Source of the DNA: Cristatella mucedo
Taxonomy: Eukaryota; Bryozoa; Phylactolaemata; Cristatellidae
Assembly: GCA_009760855.2 (NCBI GenBank)
Contig: WPIO01000246.1
Coordinates: 124,001 to 188,000, forward strand
Length of the DNA: 64,000 nucleotides
Direction: 5' to 3'
In this document: piece by piece, positions 20,573 through 31,002 of the stretch
Position numbering within the stretch: the stretch's first letter is position 1
How the letters are laid out: each line of letters opens with the position of its first letter
Position numbers and translations under genes: made by a program
Notes under the pieces: model-generated
The model's database searches: none
Told to the model about the DNA's origin: nothing
Seen by the model: the letters and a program-made list of their open reading frames with translations, nothing else

Positions 20573-20679
20573 TGATAGAATTTTTCCTTTTGCGATATCG
20601 GGAATTTTTTTGACAACCGAAGGTGAAACCGAGGTTGGAGAAAAATTTGACGATATCGTAAAAGGGAAAATTCCTATCA
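20573..20679. repeat. Nested imperfect palindrome (107 bp) at element junction
   Basis: Outer arms of 28-29 bp (20573-20600 and 20651-20679, both ending in the self-complementary word CGATATCG) pair with a few mismatches. Inside them a second pair of arms (20603-20618 and 20633-20648) also pairs. The whole could fold into one hairpin. It lies between the last viral gene and the truncated gypsy integrase. Confidence 0.8.
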
Positions 20680-20697
20680 TCATACATGCCGTATTCA

Positions 20698-21330
20698 TAT
20701 GGCCTTCATGATTTCGAGCCACAGGAACGACTCAAATTGTCCTCCTCGGTCGGAAGTGAGTAAAGCAGGGACGCAGTAGCCTGATATCCAACAGTCGACG
20801 AATGCTTGTGAGACGGTGGATGCTGAAATGTCGGTCAGAGGAAACGCTTCTGGCCAGCGTGTGAAACGGTCGACGACCGCAAGTAAATAAGTCGCACCGT
20901 CAGTGGGGTAGCGGCCCGACGAGGTCGACGTGGACATGACTGAATCGACGTGATGGGGTGATAAGCTTCCCAACGGGCGTCGAAGTGTGCCGAGCTACTT
21001 TGGCGTGTTGGCATGCGATGCAGGTTCGGGCCCAAGAGCGAACGTCGGAGTTCATATTCGGCCACACAAACCGCGGTGCGATCAGACCGCAGTGTAGCTC
21101 CTATTCCTGGGTGTGCGAGTCCATGCACTTTGGTGAACATTCGTCGACCGAAGGCAGCAGGAAAGTATGGGCGATCGTGGCGGGTAGAGCGGCCGCATAA
21201 AATGGTTCCCTGGGACGTCAGTATTGAAACCAGTTGAAGGTGCAGGGAAGTAGTTTGTGCTGCGAGGATTTCGAGCTCTTGCACGGCGGCGAGCTCACTG
21301 TAATCGATAGGATGGTCACCGTATCGAAAA
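20698..21330 (-). pseudogene. Gypsy integrase, truncated
   Basis: The N-terminal zinc-binding part is partly readable at 21140-21284 (HGLAHPGIGATLR), then a frameshift. The catalytic core resumes at 20695-20973 with AVVDRFTRWPEAFPLTDI and LLTSDRGGQFESFLW, giving the two Asp-containing strands. The catalytic Glu and the C-terminal domain are missing because the element ends at about 20698. Confidence 0.85.
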
Positions 21331-21382
21331 CAGCGTTAGCTCGTGAAAGTGCGTCGGCGACGCAATTCTCAGAACCCTTCAA

Positions 21383-21895
21383 TTATCGGATGTCGGTAGT
21401 GAATTTGGAGATGAAAGCGAAGTGTCGCTGCTGCCTAGGTGTGAAACGATCGGATGATGAAACGATTGTGTAAACGATCGGGCGATGATCGGTTAGCACC
21501 GAGAAAGCCCGGCCTTCCACAAAGTATCGGAAATGTTGGATCCCAGAGTAAATAGCGAGAAGCTCTCGGTCGAAAGTCAAGTAGCGAGACTCTGCAGGTG
21601 AGAGTGTTCGAGAGAAAAAGGCTAACGGTTTCCACGCCCCGTCCAGTAGCTGCTGCAGAGCTGTGCCGATAGCGGTGTCCGAGGCGTCAGTCGCGATTGA
21701 AATAGGAGCATCCGGCACGGGATGGCCGAGCAGTGTTGATTCGGTCAACACAACTTTGCTGCGCTCGTAAGCATCGGTGTCCTCTCCCGACCGCGTGAGG
21801 TTGGCGGCGGCTTTTGGTCTGGTCGGGAGGAGCTCATAGAGCGGCGCCAGCAAGCAAGCACAGCTAGGGATGAATTGGCGGTAAAAATTGGCCAT
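21383..21895 (-). pseudogene. Gypsy RT C-terminus and RNase H
   Basis: An open 170-codon frame begins with the RT connection motif ANFYRQFIPSCACLLAPLY. RNase H follows with Asp in SIATDASDTAIG, Glu in FDRELLAIYSGIQHF and Asp/His in VLTDHRPI, all expected catalytic positions. It degrades the RNA strand during retrotransposition. The frame starts on an internal ATG and was part of a longer Pol. Confidence 0.9.
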
Positions 21896-21899
21896 GCCT

Positions 21900-22930
21900 A
21901 GGTAGCGACGAAGTGTTCGTGCTGTATCGGGTGGAAGGAAAGAAACGATCGACTCGAATTTTGATACCTTTGGTCGGAGGCCCTCCGAGGATACATGGTG
22001 TCCGAGGTAACCAAGTGATGAAACACTGAAGACGCTCTTGGATGGATTGATGATTATGCCATATTCCTCGAGGCGACGGAAGATTGCTTCCAGGACGTGG
22101 CATGCTCGGCTTCTCTGACAGACGCAATTAAAAGATCGTGCAGGAACGGAAAACAGAAACTAAGCCCTCGAGTTACCTGGTCGATGAAACGTTGAAAGGT
22201 CTGGGCAGCATTCCTGAGGCCAAAACTCATTCGCTCTAATTGAAACAGCCAGAAGGGCGTGATTACGGCGGTTTTAGGGACGTCGTCGGGATGAACGGGT
22301 ATTTGATGATATGCTCCCGCAAGTTCAATTTTAGAGAAAACCACTTTGCCATGATGCCAGATGCGAAATCGTTTAGCAGCTGTACAGGGTAACAGTCGTG
22401 CTTGGTGATGCGATTCAAAGCACAGTAGTCACGGCAAGGGCGCCAGTCGCCGTCCTTTTTGAGTACGAGGTGGAGAGGACTGGCGTACTCGCTCTCCGAC
22501 GGCTCTATTATTCCCAGTTGCAGCATGTGCTCGAATTCCACGAGAGCTGTTCTCAGGGGGTCTGGAGCCAGGCGTCGAAGGTGGGAGCAGGCAGGCTGGC
22601 CGCTTGTGACGATGTGGTGGCGAACTAAATGCTTGATTGGTGCAGAGAGGTTTCCGGGTTTCGAGATGCCTGGGAATCGGCGAATCAAAGCAGCATAGTC
22701 GGCCCGTAGAGTCGAAGGGAAGCAGCTGAGATGATAGGGCGTAATCGACGAAGTAAGCTTGCCTCTCTTTCGCAGCTGAGTGCGACCGTCGTATAGTGAG
22801 CGGTGCTCGAGGTCTATGATGAGCCCGAAATGAGCGAGGAAATCGGCGCCGATGAGACGGTACGAAACATCGGCTAAAGAGAAGACCCAGGAGAGACTCC
22901 GTCGAATACCTAGGCTCAAGTTGAGGAGTC
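21900..22930 (-). pseudogene. Gypsy reverse transcriptase
   Basis: Two frames carry the RT: the C-terminal part of ORF 22263-23213 (MLQLGIIEPSESEYASPLHL, KKDGDWRPCRDYCALN) and ORF 22054-22344 (FSKIELAGAYHQIPVHPDD, MSFGLRNAAQTFQRFID). The active-site box reads FLHDLL near 22130, so one of the two catalytic Asp residues is His. A frameshift near 22300 and another near 22060 break it. Confidence 0.88.
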
Positions 22931-23213
22931 GTGAGCCGTATACTGCAATTAAAGAGCCATTGGCAGCCTGTAGATGAGACAGGGCAGGGCCTAGCCTCTC
23001 GGTAGCATTCGGTGGGAGGACACTAACCGACGAGCCCGTGTCAATAAGAAAGGGCATATCCGTGTCGGGGTCGTGTACGAATAGTAGGCGGCTAACTTCA
23101 TTCCCCGGCTGTGGCGCCGCCTTCGCTAACAGTCCGGGTTCCTGTTTAAAGGAAACTTGCAACCCGGTCGGCACTGGAAAGCTTTGTCCCCAAATCGTGC
23201 TTGATAGAAGCAC
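22930..23213 (-). pseudogene. Gypsy aspartic protease
   Basis: Within ORF 22263-23213 the retropepsin motif MPFLIDTGSSVSVLPP stands at codons 54-69, followed by the flap and the GADFLAHFGLIIDL strand. The enzyme cleaves Gag-Pol. The motif is intact; the protein around it is continuous into RT. Confidence 0.88.
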
Positions 23214-24062
23214 CAGCCGCCGTTAAGAGGCCCCTGTCCATGAGCACCAGCTCCCGTTCGGAGCTGCTGTCTGTCTGCTAGGGGAACTGCTACGAGAACG
23301 GTTGCCTCATCGCCAGTCCCTGTGCCTATCCTGGTTGGAGATGCCAAGTTCTTCTCGAAGGGCTAGTACCTCAGCTTTCAGAGACTGTCACTCTGACAAT
23401 GAGCAGTGCTGCTCTTGCTTGGATACAGCCGAACGGGCGGAGGCTGAACTAGCGGCTAATAGAGGCAGCGTCTGAGGTAACGTTGTGGTGGCTGGTGGTG
23501 TAACGGCAGCTACGTAACGTGCCGAGGCTTCCAGCAAGCGGTAGGCCATTTCTGCTGGCGCTCTAAGGCTGAGCGTGGCATCCCAACCTGACATAACCAA
23601 GCGGACATTGGCCGGTAGGTGCTGCAGGAACCGTTCGTGCAAAAGGGCTTCCCCTAACCGGTCGCGATCATCGCCTAGCAGCTGCCGTAAATGCCAAAGG
23701 AACTGACTCAGCGTGCGATCGCCGACCGGCTCACCGGCGAGAAGCCGGCGAAGACGCAGCTGCTCGGAAGCTGAACAACGTTGTAATATGGCCTCTCACA
23801 GTCGATCGTAGGGGTCCTCATCGGGAGGGTTTATTATGAGGTCGCGAAGCTCGTAAATTTTCGGCTCGCCAATGGCGGCCGACGTCATGTGGAACTTAGT
23901 TCTCTGGTCCACAATGTTTAAAAAGTTAAAATGCGACTCAACGTGGGCTACCCTAAGAGCCGGATCGCTTCGCAGAAATTCCGGCAAGTTCACATGGCGA
24001 TAAGAATCCGCAGCGCCACTTTCAGGTTTAAGCCACAGTGATTGTTTGGTGTAAGAATACAT
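23140..24062 (-). pseudogene. Gypsy Gag with zinc-knuckle-like end
   Basis: The N-terminal part (23796-24062) has LPEFLRSDPALRVAHVESHF and ends IINPPDEDPYDRL, the common Gag layout of this gypsy lineage. The middle (23388-23642) reads MHERFLQHLPANVRLVM. The end (23126-23347) has a CFYQARFGDKAFQCRPGC motif, a variant zinc knuckle. At least two frame changes and a stop near 23796 break it. Gag would form the intracellular particle. Confidence 0.8.
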
Positions 24063-24083
24063 ACCGCGTTCGTATCAGCATAA

Positions 24084-24299
24084 GGGTCACCAATTTGTAG
24101 GGGTCGTCTCCAGCATAACAACCGGTAGGTTGACGAATGCATACGAGCTGCAGCAAGCACCGATAGCAAAAGGAGTCACTGACCGCTCTACATGATGTAA
24201 TCGATCAAATTCATGGGCAGTGCACGTGCGCTGGCCGGAGACGGACGACACGTCCACTCGTGACTCCGGGAGCTGATCAAGAGAGCTGGTGAGAAAAGA
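24084..24299 (-). other. Partial 5' LTR and primer-binding site of the gypsy element
   Basis: On the minus strand the text CCCCTACA is followed two bases later by TTGGTGACCC, a typical LTR end plus tRNA primer-binding site. About 200 bp of LTR-like sequence precede it and end at the (ATT)n tail of the L2 LINE at 24300. The outer part of the LTR is therefore missing or was displaced. Confidence 0.55.
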
Positions 24300-24831
24300 T
24301 TATAATAATAATAATAATATTGCACTTGATAAAGCGCCCTCAGAGAACTTAATCTCTTTCTAGGCGCTTTACATTTGCTGCAAAGTGATACGCAATAGAA
24401 TAGTAAGTAAAATCATGCTTGAAAAACAAACAAAATGAATAACATGGTTAGGGGTTACATGCACTGGGTCAGCATGCAAATGTGGTTAGTGGCAGCATGA
24501 ACAGTGTCAGCACGCATAAGCACATCGAGGACGAATCACAAGGACCCACTAAATGCTGTCCTAAATAGGTATGTTTTTAAGTTTCTTTTAAATGTGGTCA
24601 GGTCAGGGGATGTTCTGATGCAGGTCGGGAGGGAGTTCCAGGCTGTGGGAGCATACGAGCTAAATGCACGGTCTCCAAAAGATTTAAGGTTTGTACGAGG
24701 TATTTCTAGACTGTGGGATTCCGAAAAGCGAGTGGTACGATGCTTTGCCTGATGGGGTAGTATATCTGAAAGATAGGCTGGAGCCATAGAATGAAGAGAC
24801 CTAAAAGTGAGCGACAAAACCTTGAAGATTG
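24300..24831 (-). mobile_element. L2-like LINE, 3' end with (ATT)n tail
   Basis: Minus-strand copy almost identical to 57.07-57.59 kb. It holds the end of the RT ORF (FGDRAFSSYAPTAWNSLP, then FKRNLKTYLFRTAFSG) and the 3' UTR with the GCGCCTAGAAAGAGATTA motif, closing with (ATT)n at 24300-24320. The 5' side stops abruptly at 24831, a normal 5' truncation. Confidence 0.88.
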
Positions 24832-26499
24832 CATCACTGGGTGGCCATTTAGGCAAACCTCCACCCAATCAGTGGTAGGGTCCCGGCTGCAGAGACGTCG
24901 TGCACTACTGCCCTGTCAGGCTAGGGCGGGGCAACACGGTGGTGGGGGCGATGCTGCACCCACAGCTCTAGAGCCCGGCTGGGCGCTGGGCCGCCCGGCT
25001 GCCGTGCAGAGGGCTCCAAGCGTAGCTGCCGGCTGAACGCTTCGCTCGCGGCTGAGCAGCTGAGCGCTCTCCCGCCCGCGGGGCTGAGCACTCCCAGCCA
25101 GGCTGCCCAGCTGAGCGCTGCGCCTACTCGAGGTAGAGCTCGTTGCAGCTACGAAACAACTCGGTCGACCTCAAAATAGATGGCACGAAGACGGTCTGCA
25201 ATCTGTGGCGCACAGTTCGCCAGCATGGTGGGGGGGGGCGTGCAAGACGTGCATGAAAAAGCAGCGGTTGCACAGTGTGACCATTACAGCCAGTCATAAG
25301 CGCGTTATGGCCGCCTGCGAGTGTGCATGCATCTTCAAAAACTTTCTTTGAATGTCGGTACGTGGGTCTATTTACTAGCCCTATTTGCTGCAAAATGCGC
25401 GATACTTCTTAATTAAGTATCAAACCACTTTTTCCGTCACAGAATAAAGCTTGCTCGATTCTTGAGCGTTGATTCTCCTACGGCTACCTGCCGACGGACC
25501 TGCCCCAATATTCTAGCTTGTCGTTAATTAGTTTAGCTGTCGAAGAGTAAAAACTCCGACCTAATATAGATGCAAATGATGCATCAGGCGCTTGCCATCG
25601 CTAACATTTAGAGGCTGAGAGCCCGGAGGACAATACTTGGCTGACCGTAGTTGGGCCTATGATTACAATGACCACGTGCTCACGCCTTACTGCCACAACT
25701 TACGAATGTACATTGTAGCGTTCTAATATTTAGTAATTCATTTTTATATTTTATAATCACTTTATAATGGAGGACAAAAAAGTCGAAATCTATGTAATGT
25801 AATAATGTGCCATCAAGGTCTGGCATTTCTTTTTGGTTTCTTGACGTAACTAGGACGAAAGCTCAGTGCTCGCTGGGGTACGTTTACTTGCTGACAGGTT
25901 ATAATGCACTTACACGGCAGACTTACCTCGTGACCCACGCCAACTTTCCTCCAAAGCATATACGACCGATTTGGTGGCCAACTTAGTCTCGCCCACAGCA
26001 CGTGCTCTAATCCGGGAGGTTAGAATGAAAATAAGTCTCAACGGAAAGACGTTAAGCAACCGGAAGCTGAGTTCGCTGCTGCAGTCATCATTGTAGAATA
26101 TAAATGAAAGGAAGGTGAGCATATAAAAGAGCTTTTTCGGGAAAGTGCTCATTGCAAAGTAAAGTGCTCTATTGGGAGTGGGCTTGGGAATAAACCCAAA
26201 GTTATCAGTTTTTTGGTGGATAACACAAACAGACGCGCGACGTCTTCTCTTTAGAAAAGGGTTTCACCATGGCTACAACGCATAAGCACCCCGTGTTCAA
26301 GGACTTGCTGTGAATGCCTCAACGTAACGCGAGCCCATGAACGTCAACTATTTATATTTCACCCGCGGGATGTATGTGATCAGTCCTACTGTTTGGAGCT
26401 TCATTCAAAAGACTGCTTTAGCAGCTAGTTATCACGTCTGATCTCAATCCGAGATAAGGAGCTGTCTTCCACGATGGCTTACACAACATTCAGCTAGCT
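24832..26499. other. Unassigned DNA with GC-rich patch
   Basis: 24930-25130 is strongly GC-rich with repeated GGCTGAGC words. The rest has no recognised gene. A minus-strand frame at 25910-26152 ends in an exon-like basic segment (VGETKLATKSVVYALEESW), but no family is known to me. Confidence 0.4.
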
Positions 26500-26875
26500 C
26501 TTTAGTTTTTCCTCCGCTTGATTATTGTAATTCCATTTATGCTGGGCTACCAAAACAGCAACCAGGCCACAGCAAACGGCTATAAATATGGCTGCAATGC
26601 TAGTTTTCAAATCTCAGAGGTTTGACCAAGTTGTCTTCTTTGCTACAAAAGAGCCCAGTTCTGAGCTGCTACTTCCATGCTACTCACTATATAAACCTCT
26701 CTCCAGGCATAACTTTGCTTCCCACTTTCTTTGTGTCGCGTGAGATGATGTCCGTTGGCTACCGAATGCGTAACGAAAACGACTTAGGCTGTGACTGCAC
26801 CATGCAAAGCTCTCCTGCGTAACACCCACATAGTCTTTGTGGTATCGTGGATTTACAGACGGAGATAAATTAAAT
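26500..26875 (+). mobile_element. LINE family 1 fragment with internal deletion
   Basis: Starts in RT text (DYCNSIYAGLPK), jumps at about 26650 over most of the C-terminal ORF, and resumes with the segment matching 410-625 and 62.78-62.98 kb (LLPCYSLY frame and the 3' UTR TGCGTAACACCCACATAG). It is a dead, internally deleted copy. Confidence 0.8.
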
Positions 26876-28347
26876 TTGCTGGCTTTATGAATACGGAGCC
26901 AAAAATTAGAAACGGATTCTCCTTCGTGTGAGTCTGCCTGCTTGGCTACTGCCCTAACATGTGATGACGCTTGCTGATGAAGTAGTGGGAACCGAAGAGA
27001 AATAGGTTGAAAATCTGACTCGATTTAGGAGGAAAGTCGGAGAAAACTGAAAGTGAACGCAGCTTAGCAAATAACGATTAATCCCAGAGCATTTTACTCG
27101 AGGTTAGCAAACTGCATGTGGTGCGATAGCATTCACCGATAACAAAGTCGTAGCATTACGCTGCAGCACGGAAGAGCAACCACATTTTGAAATTAAACTT
27201 TATTATGTCCCCGACGTAAAAAAATATAGTCAATAGCAAGCCATGGCTAAAGGTTTCTTCGAACAGCCTTCGCGTAAAATGCTCCTTGGCCGCAAGATAT
27301 TCTCTCAACTACCTGTCAAGAACCCGATTGCTCCCGACTGCAAGGCCTGGAGCTTAGCTGTCTGAACACTCCACAACGCTGGCTTTTATGCAAGCTCTCC
27401 ATAAATGATCATGTGACTGATTCCTGACCTAAAATGGCAGAGCAAACCCTGGGAAACCAATGTAGATGGTTACGATTCATAGGAGAAGAATATTTCTCAA
27501 TGTATAAAAACACAACAATTAGTCGGAGTGAAAGCGCTTTTGCACAGGGAAAGCATATTATTCAAGATTTGTTGCCAAATTAGTGCGAGACATGCTGGCT
27601 AAGCCCATTTTCAGCTCTTGGTGGTTATCCAATCTTAGAATCACATTCGTTTTGTCCATAATTTGTATATTCGTTGTATCCTGGTTCAATTAAAAACAGT
27701 TTCCTGCCATCAATGTGCAAATGTCATCAGCACATAAAGCTTGGAGGCAGAAGGGCTTGAAGGGATCAGACTTGGATTTCTGAGAACCATTTAATAAAAA
27801 AAGAGATGTTTTCAATTATCAATGAGTAGCTGCTAGCTACTGCTGATTTTTCTTATTGTCTACTGATGTCACGGTCGATAAGTGATTGTTGTTATGATCG
27901 GCCCATTCTTATAAGTCTTTGGTGATAGGTTCTAAATAAATGAATTTTTACTTTTTAAATGAGCAATTGGGAAAGAAAAAGTGCTTTTGGTGACTTGCAT
28001 GAGAGACGCGATCTTAATTGTTTGCTGAAATTCGTACAGACCAAAACGCTTTGAGCAATTGTTGATGCCGGTTTAGTGATTGTAAAGATATACGGCCATT
28101 TTTAGAGATTTGCAGGTTATTGGCCAAACTTCAGGACGAGCTTATTCTAGAGAACTTCAGAAATATCTAATCTGGTAGAAGTTTTGAAATTGTCTTGCCC
28201 TCTGCAACAAATTCAATTCATCTTCGAGCGAAAGTTCGGCACTTCCAACATAATTGACATCGGTTCAATAGCGACTTCTGCAGCGTTGACTTCATATGGG
28301 CAAGAGGATAGATTTCTTGTATTAATTAGCATATATTTTTACTGGGG
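26876..28347. other. Unassigned DNA
   Basis: AT-moderate sequence without a recognised repeat. Open frames at 28184-28486 on the plus strand overlap the exon-like frame below and are not supported independently. Confidence 0.4.
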
Positions 28348-28578
28348 GACAGATGGATCTTTGATACTGCTCAAAAGCTTCGTGACATCCTTGTTCAATC
28401 GCTCTTTAATGCGACACTTCCTATTTTCCAAGAGCTTGGAACTAATGTCATTATTCAGTTTAGCAAACTTTCTGACAGGAAATTAGAAACTGTGTCAGCA
28501 CTCGTCAACATCACACCTTCCTTTTCACAATTCTTGACAGCAAGTTTCATAGGTTGCATTGCCCTCAGCAGAGATTGA
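28348..28578 (+). CDS. Possible host exon, unknown protein
   Basis: A plus-strand frame of about 76 codons (RWIFDTAQKLRDILVQSLF, then SDRKLETVSALVNITPSF) follows a pyrimidine-rich stretch and a potential acceptor AG at 28351-28352. The helical, regular composition looks protein-like. No family is recognised and a downstream donor was not identified; it could also be part of an old retroelement. Confidence 0.25.
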   Translation, partial: DRWIFDTAQKLRDILVQSLFNATLPIFQELGTNVIIQFSKLSDRKLETVSALVNITPSFSQFLTASFIGCIALSRD

Positions 28579-30163
28579 AAGCTTCAAAATACAACGTCTT
28601 TGTTGTATCCAGCGCTTTTGCTAGTGTCTTTCAGATGCCGGATTCTTTCTTTGTTTGCTACTCCCACATTTTTGGGATTGAATTACAACACATCTTCCAA
28701 TCGTGATGCAGCCAATTCTCGCATCCGTGCTCACTTTGCACTCTGGATTAAAATACTGTATTTCGAACAGTTAAAGTTTTGATTTTATTTGATAAGCCTT
28801 CGTGATTTCGTGAGCAGATCGTAATGTTCCAGGTCTTCCGCTAAGGTATCACTGATATGCCATTGCAGCTACAGTGCTATCTCTGCAGGCTAGCACCAGT
28901 AAATAATACAGGATCGCTGATTTGACAGATTTATTTGTATATTTTCTAAGAAGCCCTCGATCTATTAGCAGATCTTGCAACGAGTAATAGTGGTTTTTAA
29001 TCATAAGGGCTTGAACCAATGTAATGTATCTAGAGTCATCTATCTCGAAGGTAGCAGCATCACCGACAGAACGCACATACCTCACTCACAAACACAACAG
29101 GACCCTTCACACTTACTATCTGTTGCAGGTTATTCTTCCAAAAATAGAAAAAAGTTCTTGCGAACATCGTATGTGAATCCCGATGCAGCTAAGACCAGTT
29201 TAAAGCTTAGCTATTTTCTGTGTGACCGTAGTGTGTAAGAAATTGCGTGCCTACCGGCATCTAAACATACAGTGCCTCGACGACAAGTAATAAAAAACTT
29301 TTAGTTATGATCGTGCCAATCCGTTGCAGCTTTGAAATAGTCGTTCAAATGCAATCCTACATGTTTCGGCAGTTGCTAAGGTCAATTAACTAAGCACTTA
29401 CTAATGTAAAATGCCTGGAGCCGAAGTAGTGGGTGGGCAGCGAGCTTGGAACCAGCTCGTTTGGTATTCCCAGCATCCTATCGAACCGCTCAGCACGTTC
29501 TTCCTCAAGCGTCACAATGAATCTCTCTTAGTGGTCGTTGGGCCTGCTATCGCTTTGGCGGCCCAACTAAACGGTCTTCAGTGGAATCCGAACTTAATGT
29601 GCAATGGAACCCTCTTTTTAAGCGAAACTGTTTCTGAAAAAGTCCTTGATCTGCTTGATTGAATCGAAGCTATGTGCTAAAATCGGTAAACTTTCTGACC
29701 ACTACTGAAGGAGCCCCAACAGGCCTCTCTTTCTTTCACACCCCTAGACTCAGAAAAGCTACAGATGGAGACATTGTTATTGTAGGCTCAAACTATATTT
29801 TAAAGTCAGTAACAGACCACTTACATATTGTTTCAAATTTATCTTTTTAACATCATCTGATAAAGAATGACTAACAAGGGCAGTAATCTATCGACAGCCA
29901 GGTACTAAGCACTGCTCTATCCGATCCTATTTACGTTCTGTGTGAGAGAAATCAGTCCTTCCTCTATACGGGTGGTCTCAATGAGCATTTTGATAACTTG
30001 ACTGATACATGCAACACGGAATCTCTTGCATTTACTGACTCATTGTCACCAGCGGCTCAAGTGCATCGCCTTACTCTCAGTAAGGATCACATCCTCAACC
30101 AAAATTTCCTCATACAATTGCACTTTTCCATCGCCAATTATTCCAAAATTCTGCCTATGCATT
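28579..30163 (+). other. Unassigned DNA with exon-like open frames
   Basis: Two plus-strand frames, 29411-29662 (83 codons, LKRHNESLLVVVGPAIALAA) and 29659-29850 (SVNFLTTTEGAPTGLSFFH), overlap by 4 bp and look protein-like. They may be parts of one gene or old element joined by a frameshift. No homologue is recognised. Confidence 0.3.
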
Positions 30164-30233
30164 TAAGCGCCTAGAAAGAGATTAAGTTCTCTGAGGGCGC
30201 TTTATCAAGTGCAATATTATTATTATTATTATT
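30164..30233 (+). mobile_element. Solo L2-like LINE 3' end with (ATT)n tail
   Basis: Only the last 70 bp of the L2 family are present: the GCGCCT...AGAGATTA stem and the GTGCAATATT-(ATT)n tail. An extreme 5' truncation. Confidence 0.85.
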
Positions 30234-31002
30234 AAATGCAGACGTCATTCAGTTTCCAATATGAAGCCTCCTTCCCATTTAAAATCACCAGTGAATAGTA
30301 CAAACTCTCAGCGGGTTTGTCCGTGGGAGAAAATCTGCTTCGCTTTTCGTTTGGTCTGCTGTCCTTCAGTTAACGGCTTCCGCCGGAACAGTACCCTGTT
30401 TTAGTACAGCGGATTCAACAGCTGTCGAGAGCAAAACAGCGGTCCAAAAAATCTGATGCTTGGTCCCGTTCTGACCGGTAATCGTAATTAGATTTCGGTT
30501 ATATGGATCTCGGATACCACGCTGGTTGACTGTGCTGGAAGTGTGAATACCTCTGACTAAGCACACTCTGAGCCCAGACGGCCTCTTAGCCTAAGAGATA
30601 TACCAAATTTTACTCGGCATAGGTAGTTTTAATGGGCATTCAACATTGTTTAACAAGTCTTCCTACTTCCAGGTACATAAAATTGCTAAAATTCGGGCAT
30701 ATTTAGACAAGAATACCACACTTAATTTGGTCCATGCATTTGTGATGTAGAGTCTTGACTTCTTCACTACACTGTCGGCTGATCTACCGGTGTACAGCCT
30801 GGTATAAATATGGAAACAATCAGCAAGCAATATGCATTGCAATATGCAATGTGCATTTCGATGGATTTTTTCGAGAAGTCGGGCTCAGCAGAAATGGCTC
30901 TGACTGATGCCGTTTCGAGCAACTGGTATATACGTGTATTGTCTCAATTGTAATGATGCAAAACTGATTGTAGAGCAAGCATTCTCGTGTAGTTTATTTT
31001 TA
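30234..31002. other. Unassigned DNA
   Basis: No gene or repeat recognised between the LINE tail and the hendecad locus. Confidence 0.4.

Larger units (their letters stand above)
20698..24100 (-). mobile_element. Ty3/gypsy LTR retrotransposon, 3'-truncated, minus strand
   Basis: GC-rich compared with the viral block. Reading from 24100 down the order is LTR end and primer-binding site, gag, CCHC-like knuckle, aspartic protease, RT, RNase H, integrase zinc domain and the first part of the integrase core. The copy stops at about 20698 inside the integrase core next to the palindrome. Stops and frameshifts break gag and pol, so the copy is dead. Confidence 0.9.

Noticed and set aside
20531-20722. 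63-codon minus-strand ORF across the palindrome
   Set aside because: It is formed by the hairpin sequence and runs into the truncated gypsy integrase; no independent support.
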